In this document: in pieces, positions 6,961 through 11,275 of the stretch | Layout: every line of letters starts with the position of its first letter | How positions within the stretch are numbered: the first letter of the stretch is position 1 | Assembly: GCA_041675285.1 (NCBI GenBank) | Contig: JBAYTZ010000028.1 | Span: forward strand, 1-11,275 | Direction: 5' to 3' | DNA: 11,275 bases | Origin: Candidatus Delongbacteria bacterium | GTDB lineage: Bacteria > CAIWAD01 | The notes under the pieces: generated by a model | Database searches by the model: none | What the model saw: only the letters and a program-made list of their open reading frames with translations | What the model was told of the DNA's origin: nothing | Position numbers and translations under genes: made by a program

Positions 6961-9468
6961 CTATCGAAGCAAAGTGATTGTCCGGCTCTCACTTCGCGCG
7001 CCTGATTCAAGAGTGACCAAGTAGGTGCCGCTGGCCAATTGCTTCGTGCCGAACTGCGCCGCGTGCGTGCCGGCCGGCACGATATTGTCCACCAGCACCG
7101 CTACTTCCTGGCCCAACAAGTTGTGCACGGACAGTCGCACATGGCGTGGGCGGTCCAGCGAAAAGGGAATGAGTGTGACCGGGTTGAACGGATTGGGATA
7201 GGGATTGCCCAGCGTGAACCCTTCGGGCCGGGCGGGATTCGGCTTTGGTCGCTGAAGGCCCACCCAACTGGTATCGATTTCAGTTGCCTGCGGTCCACCC
7301 GTGTAGCCCATGTCATTGCGCAAGGTGCCCAGCGCCGGCCATAGAGCGAAGCCGGGATTGGCGGGATTCTCCACATCATTCCAGGCGACATTCGGATCCC
7401 CCGAATCAATGCAGGGCGATGTCGGACTCAAGTACGGGGGACCCAATTGAGCATCAAACTGCGGAGAGAGGTTGTACAAATTGCCCTCCCCCACTTGGTT
7501 CTCGTCCATAAGGGTGTAGCGAAAAAGTGGCGGAGGAAACTCCTGTAAATCCCACATGGGATTCGTCAGATACCGACAGGTATTGCCCCAGAGGATGGAG
7601 TTGTGGATTTGGAGACGGGGCCGGGACGAGGAATTGGTCGAGAACAAGAACTCCGTGTCATTGTCCAGCAGGCTCAGGTTACGGATGGTACCACCATACC
7701 CGAGCTCCAGTCCCAGAGCCGTTTGATAGGAAGGATGCATGTCACTGTAAGGGTACGTGTAATGGGACTCCCAGCGCTCTGTGCCAGACACCAGGATATT
7801 TGTCAAGTTCAAGGTGTCTGATGAACACAAAAAACCCATGCGCCCATTGTTGCGCACGACTACATTCTGTGCATTTAAAGAAACAGGTGCTATCACATCC
7901 AAACCGCCATCATCGTTGTCCTCCACCAAGACATTCTTCAACCATAGCTTGCCACGGTTGGTCTCATTTCGATCTCCAAAGAGAAAGCTGACACTGCTGC
8001 CCACCATTCGACCATCAATCTCCGGATCACTGGTATGTTCCTCTGGAGCCGAATTGGGCTGGCGATTCCGTCGGAAAATGCAGTCTTCGACGACCACCTT
8101 CTTGCGACGATAGGCTCGCTCAATTTCCATATGAACAGCGCGGCCTAGGTTGGCATCGCGTCGGATGTCGTTGTTGGTGTAGTCGTCATGATCCAGAACC
8201 AAGTTGTCCTGGATGATCATGCGCCTGAAAAAATTCTCATTTCGTGCAAGATACTCATATAGATTAACATACAATCCATACCCGCCCCCAACGGCATAAG
8301 TGGCTGGATTTACTGAACTGATCATTGGATACACATGTGACGTATTTCGCTGAATCACAAGATCTTCGAAACTACAATTGGCACTTTTTACCATCTGTCC
8401 AGCACAATTTAAATAACAACCGTATTCTTCTTGAGGTTCGGCCCCGCATTCATTGTCCTCCACTAGCATATGTTGTACAATCCCACTTACACCAGCAAAC
8501 ATATATGCCAATTCATATGTTGCGTTGAAGCAGTTTCGCACGGTTATGTGATCAGCATACAATGTGTCTGATCCTATTTCCAGAATTCCCGGTCCATGAT
8601 CGTCATAATCAGTCGTGTTGGAACATCCATCTATTGTGATATTTGACACTCTTATCACATCAACTGATGGATTTGTAGATTCTAAGGAAAGTAGTGTTCC
8701 ATTTTGCATGTGACAATCGTGCATAATAATTGAATCCGCCTCGAGGTAATTAACAACAGTGAATGCCAAACCAATGTTCACCGAGGTTTGAGAATTGACT
8801 ACAATATCATTTACAAAACACGTGTCTGCCAAGGTTAGTACAAGATCAGACGGAAGTGTCGAAGTTGGAAATCTCCACTTCCGAGCTTCAAGCCGATTCG
8901 CAAATAAAATTCGTATTTGACTTTCATAAGAATTTGGATCACTTGAAACACGGTAAGGATGTAGCCGCAAATCTTCAATCACGACATGACCTGGATGTGT
9001 CGCATCTGCCGACTTTATTGCTGCGCCATAGACCGTACTTCTATTCTCCCGAAGAACGAGATGCCGAAGGACAACATTGGCCCCACTTTCCAAATGCACG
9101 CCTGCACCCAGAGGCCTGCCGTTTTCATAGAGACCTCTGCCTCTTTGGAGCGTTAATCCTTCCAAGCGAAATACGTGCACACCTTGACTGCGTACCCTTA
9201 GCGCTGTGCCCAACCATTCAGCATCAACGATAGTTGAGTCAATGGACAAACTGTCGCCTGTTAAAAGATCGTCAGAACAGAGAGTCAGGCTGCGATCCGG
9301 GATAATCAAACGCTCGAGGTAGGTACCCGGCGAAACTAGAACTGTGTCGCCATCAGCTGACGCGTCAATGGCAACCTGAATGCCAACAAAATCACCAGGC
9401 ACGCGCAGGATGGCGGCCCGCCCTGATGAAATGAGTACCGCTGCAAGCAGGAAGAGAATCAATCTCAT
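6961..9468 (-). CDS. Secreted parallel beta-helix (PbH1) repeat protein with T9SS-type C-terminal sorting domain
   Basis: This is a complete 835-aa protein. Residues 1-19 are a signal peptide (MRLILFLLAAVLISSGRAA). A NosD/DUF1565-like cap follows (ILRVPGDFVGIQVAIDA, GDTVLVSPGTYLERL, to about 90). PbH1 rungs run to about 700 (LRHLVLRENRS, HITVRNCFN, VVVEDCIFRRNR, NVVVRNNG). Residues 755-835 are a FlgD-like/T9SS type A sorting domain (NPYPNPFNP at 755-763, VHNLLGQEVAVLVD, LASGTYLVTLESG, final TITLLR). ATG at 9468-9466 is supported by GAGAGG at 9474-9479, 5 nt upstream. The gene lies 69 bp downstream of the large beta-helix gene remnant and was probably co-transcribed with it. It is the paralogue of the protein starting at 468. 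DNA coding for the middle of the helix (about 8230-8950) is clearly AT-richer than both ends. Such beta-helices often bind or cleave polysaccharides or act as adhesins. No catalytic motif is identifiable here, so the role stays open. Confidence 0.88.
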   Translation of the reverse strand: MRLILFLLAAVLISSGRAAILRVPGDFVGIQVAIDASADGDTVLVSPGTYLERLIIPDRSLTLCSDDLLTGDSLSIDSTIVDAEWLGTALRVRSQGVHVFRLEGLTLQRGRGLYENGRPLGAGVHLESGANVVLRHLVLRENRSTVYGAAIKSADATHPGHVVIEDLRLHPYRVSSDPNSYESQIRILFANRLEARKWRFPTSTLPSDLVLTLADTCFVNDIVVNSQTSVNIGLAFTVVNYLEADSIIMHDCHMQNGTLLSLESTNPSVDVIRVSNITIDGCSNTTDYDDHGPGILEIGSDTLYADHITVRNCFNATYELAYMFAGVSGIVQHMLVEDNECGAEPQEEYGCYLNCAGQMVKSANCSFEDLVIQRNTSHVYPMISSVNPATYAVGGGYGLYVNLYEYLARNENFFRRMIIQDNLVLDHDDYTNNDIRRDANLGRAVHMEIERAYRRKKVVVEDCIFRRNRQPNSAPEEHTSDPEIDGRMVGSSVSFLFGDRNETNRGKLWLKNVLVEDNDDGGLDVIAPVSLNAQNVVVRNNGRMGFLCSSDTLNLTNILVSGTERWESHYTYPYSDMHPSYQTALGLELGYGGTIRNLSLLDNDTEFLFSTNSSSRPRLQIHNSILWGNTCRYLTNPMWDLQEFPPPLFRYTLMDENQVGEGNLYNLSPQFDAQLGPPYLSPTSPCIDSGDPNVAWNDVENPANPGFALWPALGTLRNDMGYTGGPQATEIDTSWVGLQRPKPNPARPEGFTLGNPYPNPFNPVTLIPFSLDRPRHVRLSVHNLLGQEVAVLVDNIVPAGTHAAQFGTKQLASGTYLVTLESGARSESRTITLLR

Positions 9469-9473
9469 GATAA

Positions 9474-9479
9474 CCTCTC
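9474..9479 (-). promoter_or_regulatory. Ribosome binding site of the PbH1 gene
   Basis: Minus-strand GAGAGG sits 5 nt before ATG at 9468. A second purine-rich block, GGAGGAGG, lies further upstream at 9482-9489. It partly overlaps the arm of the intercistronic hairpin and could be masked by it. Confidence 0.5.
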
Positions 9480-9485
9480 GCGCCT

Positions 9486-9518
9486 CCTCCCCCCGGAGTC
9501 AAAGCACCCGGGGGGAGG
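9486..9518 (-). promoter_or_regulatory. Strong GC-rich intercistronic hairpin
   Basis: The 11-bp arms CCTCCCCCCGG (9486-9496) and CCGGGGGGAGG (9508-9518) are perfectly complementary around an 11-nt loop. The hairpin lies in the 69-bp gap between the upstream beta-helix gene remnant (stop at 9538) and the PbH1 start at 9468. On the transcript it is not followed by a U-run, so it is a poor intrinsic terminator. It could instead lower or set downstream expression, or protect mRNA ends. The structure is certain; its function is inferred. Confidence 0.6.
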
Positions 9519-9537
9519 GGAACGCACCTTGACGAAC

Positions 9538-11152
9538 CTACTTCATCAAGAGAACCTTTTCTGTTGAAACAGCCCGTCCCATTTCAGCACGCACAATATA
9601 GAGACCTGTGGAGAGAGAGGTTCCGTCAAACTCGATCGAATGCTGACCAACTCTCAATTCTGCATCAATGAGTGTCTGAGCAACCTGCCCCAGCATGTTG
9701 AACGCTATGACTCGAACGTGCCCATCCTGTACCACATTCAGCACAATCGTAGTACGAGGGTTAAAGGGGTTGGGGAAAATACGTTGAATCCCAAAAGAGC
9801 TGGGTACGTTGCCTCCTTCAATCTCCGGTGTCTCTGTGGCATCCACCAGTGAGACCAAGGACTCCAATGCGGCTTGCTGCGCCTTCATTTGAAGAATCGC
9901 CGCGGTTCCGCTCACGGCCGACATCGATCCTTGGGGTGGATAGGTAGCAATCTCAAGCAAAGCCAAGGAAGCGATGTCCGACTCAATTTGACTCCCAGTC
10001 GCCACCAAGCTATCAAGCGCAAGAAGCGCGATCTCGCGATCCCCTTCGACCGCTTCGATGCATTGGGCTGAACTGAATTGCGTGGATGCAAGCCAAGTAT
10101 CGCTCTGAGAAGCAGAAATCTGGCAAGCCACAAGGAGCGCCGATTTCGTGCTTTCTACATAAGACGCATCCATTTTCCCAATCTCTTTTAGTCGCTCTGA
10201 CGCCTTGGGAGCCTGAGTGCTGCTCGGATACAACCGAACGACTTCCGAATAATACCAAATAGCGTCGTCGAACAGATCCTTCTCCTCCGCCTCCTGCCCA
10301 GCCAACCACAGTTCTTCGGGTTCATCATCAGTTTGAGGACAGAAGTAGATTGGCGGATTATACTCCCCTAAACAATTGCTGGCATCTGCCCAATCTGGAA
10401 TATAATCGTTTACCTCTTCACACAACAGCCCAGTCGCAGTGGTAGTTCCCCAGTAGTTTTTTCGCCAATCACTTTGTCCATTGGTATTATTAAGGATCTC
10501 AATTAATGGGAAATCGTCTGGATCAGCATAACTATTCACGAATCTATTATACCCGCAGTATAAATTGAGCGATCCTCCGTTGCCATAAATGTGCGGATTT
10601 TGCATGCCGTCCGCTGCGGCAATGAAAGTATTCTTCGATCCCTTATACATTTCGACAGTGCCGTAGTTGTTCTTGAACGATGGAGTTTTTGAGTCCAAAA
10701 ACTCATTAAAACTATATGAAGCATACCCCTGCGATTGGTAAACGCCCGGAGCTCCACCCAAAGCACCGAGAAAAACATTATTGTCAATGCTTGATCCAGA
10801 GCTCTGAGCGATTAATACGGGAGCATCCAGGTAAGATCCTATTTGAGGGCTGAACGTATTGTGTCGAATTTTAACCGACCCAAAATAGGTCCTAAGCTTA
10901 CCAGGGTAATCATTGGAAGAAGAACCACCAGATGAAAATGGAATTCGCGTAATCTCGGCATTGGCACATCTGTTGATTGTCAATGTCCGGCCCGACCACT
11001 TCATCATTTGAATGTTTGGGTTATCTATAATTCCAGGATTCAATCGCACACCATTCAGACCAGTGAACTTATAACCAGCATTTGGAGAGACATTAAATAG
11101 TACACCATTGATTGATGCAGTTACGGGATGATTAACATTACCAAATTCTATG
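9538..11152 (-). pseudogene. Large secreted beta-helix / sorting-domain protein (paralogue of the metalloprotease), 5' part cut off by an insertion sequence
   Basis: The frame is open from the stop codon at 9538 up to the insertion-sequence end at 11152/11153, about 537 residues, with no credible start. A GTG at 11049 is in frame but lies inside conserved sequence: the segment before it (NGVLFNVSPNAGYKFTGLNG) aligns with GVLFNYAPSMGMGFSRSN of the metalloprotease. Visible parts in order are beta-helix rungs (IRHNTFSP, IDNNVFLG), the helix end DWRKNYWGT, a TPR-like segment (LFDDAIWYYSEVVRLYPSS), the shared SAQCIEAVEGDR block, and a FlgD-like/T9SS type A sorting domain (PNPFNPRT, MLGQVAQTL, STGLYIVRAE, final KVLLMK). 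The matching part of 465-4589 begins near its residue 845, so the signal peptide and any protease domain lie beyond the insertion or are lost. The product is probably not exported. It was first in a two-gene unit with 6961-9468. Confidence 0.85.
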
Positions 11153-11178
11153 TGACCTGACCCCCTAGAACTGATCCA

Positions 11179-11200
11179 GGCCGAGTGTTAGGATTCGGCC
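11179..11200. repeat. Inverted repeat in the IS leader
   Basis: GGCCGA (11179-11184) pairs with TCGGCC (11195-11200) around a 10-nt loop. It sits between the IS terminus and the orfA ribosome binding site. It may shield orfA from read-through transcription, as is known for several insertion sequences; here that is inference. Confidence 0.4.
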
Positions 11201-11217
11201 GGAAATGGGGGGACGTG

Positions 11218-11275
11218 ATGGCGAAGAAGCGATTCAGCCCGGAGCAGATCATCACCTACCTGCGCCAGGTGGAGA
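11218..11275 (+). CDS. IS3-family transposase OrfA, N-terminal fragment at window edge
   Basis: Nineteen residues are visible (MAKKRFSPEQIITYLRQVE). They match the typical start of the helix-turn-helix OrfA protein of IS3-family elements (MxKKRFTPEQIIxxLREAE type). A GGGGGGA block at 11207-11213, 4 nt before ATG, serves as ribosome binding site. In complete elements OrfA binds the terminal repeats and is fused to the DDE transposase OrfB by programmed frameshifting. That part lies beyond the window. Confidence 0.8.
   Translation, partial: MAKKRFSPEQIITYLRQVE

Larger units (their letters stand above)
11153..11275 (+). mobile_element. Left end of an IS3-family insertion sequence (partial)
   Basis: The element begins with TGACCTGACCCCCTAG at 11153, which resembles the TGACCTG-type terminal inverted repeats of IS3-family elements such as the IS407 group. 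It is followed 65 bp later by the start of orfA. The beta-helix reading frame continues unbroken up to 11152 and loses similarity beyond it, which places the junction. The right end, the second orf and the target duplication lie outside the window. Confidence 0.75.

Noticed and set aside
9486..9518. Intrinsic terminator
   Set aside because: The stem is strong, but neither strand shows a T-run directly after it.
9538..11049. Treating GTG at 11049 as a true start giving a 503-aa protein
   Set aside because: The frame continues upstream with residues conserved in the paralogue, and the product would lack a signal peptide although it ends in a sorting domain.
1..11275. CRISPR array, tRNA or rRNA genes
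   Set aside because: No regularly spaced direct repeats, cloverleaf or conserved rRNA stretches were seen on either strand by eye.

Overview
The window looks like an accessory locus of an uncultured bacterium from the Fibrobacteres-Chlorobi-Bacteroidetes (FCB) superphylum or a neighbouring candidate phylum. The evidence is three long secreted proteins, two of them with visible signal peptides, all ending in a FlgD-like / type IX secretion (T9SS type A) sorting domain with the NPFNP signature and a basic last residue. I cannot name a genus. Base composition is mixed: strongly GC-rich in 5347-6940, GC-rich at the gene ends, and AT-rich inside several genes.

Layout, in the direction of transcription (minus strand). 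At the right edge (11153-11275) is the left end of an IS3-family insertion sequence with the start of its orfA on the plus strand. It cuts into 9538-11152, the 3' remainder of a large beta-helix gene. Next, 69 bp further on, is 6961-9468, a complete secreted parallel beta-helix (PbH1) protein of 835 aa. Then comes an island (about 4600-6960) with a plus-strand tyrosine-recombinase remnant and a minus-strand D12-class adenine methyltransferase remnant. These meet head to head at about 6140-6192, and each has lost its N-terminal part. About 750 bp of apparently non-coding sequence with several inverted repeats follows. Last come 465-4589, a 1374-aa secreted pappalysin-like (M43-type) metalloprotease with a beta-helix stalk, and 1-468, the start of a second PbH1 protein. 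These two are coupled by an ATGA stop/start overlap.

The main observation is that the locus is a tandem duplication of one two-gene unit: a large protein with protease, beta-helix, a TPR-like helical segment and a sorting domain, followed by a PbH1 protein. Copy A (9538-11152 plus 6961-9468) has been broken by an insertion sequence. Copy B (465-4589 plus 1-468) appears intact as far as the window shows. A decayed mobile element lies between the copies. The likely role is a cell-surface or secreted protease/adhesin pair. This is inferred from domain content only; no substrate can be read from the sequence. No CRISPR array, rRNA or tRNA was seen.
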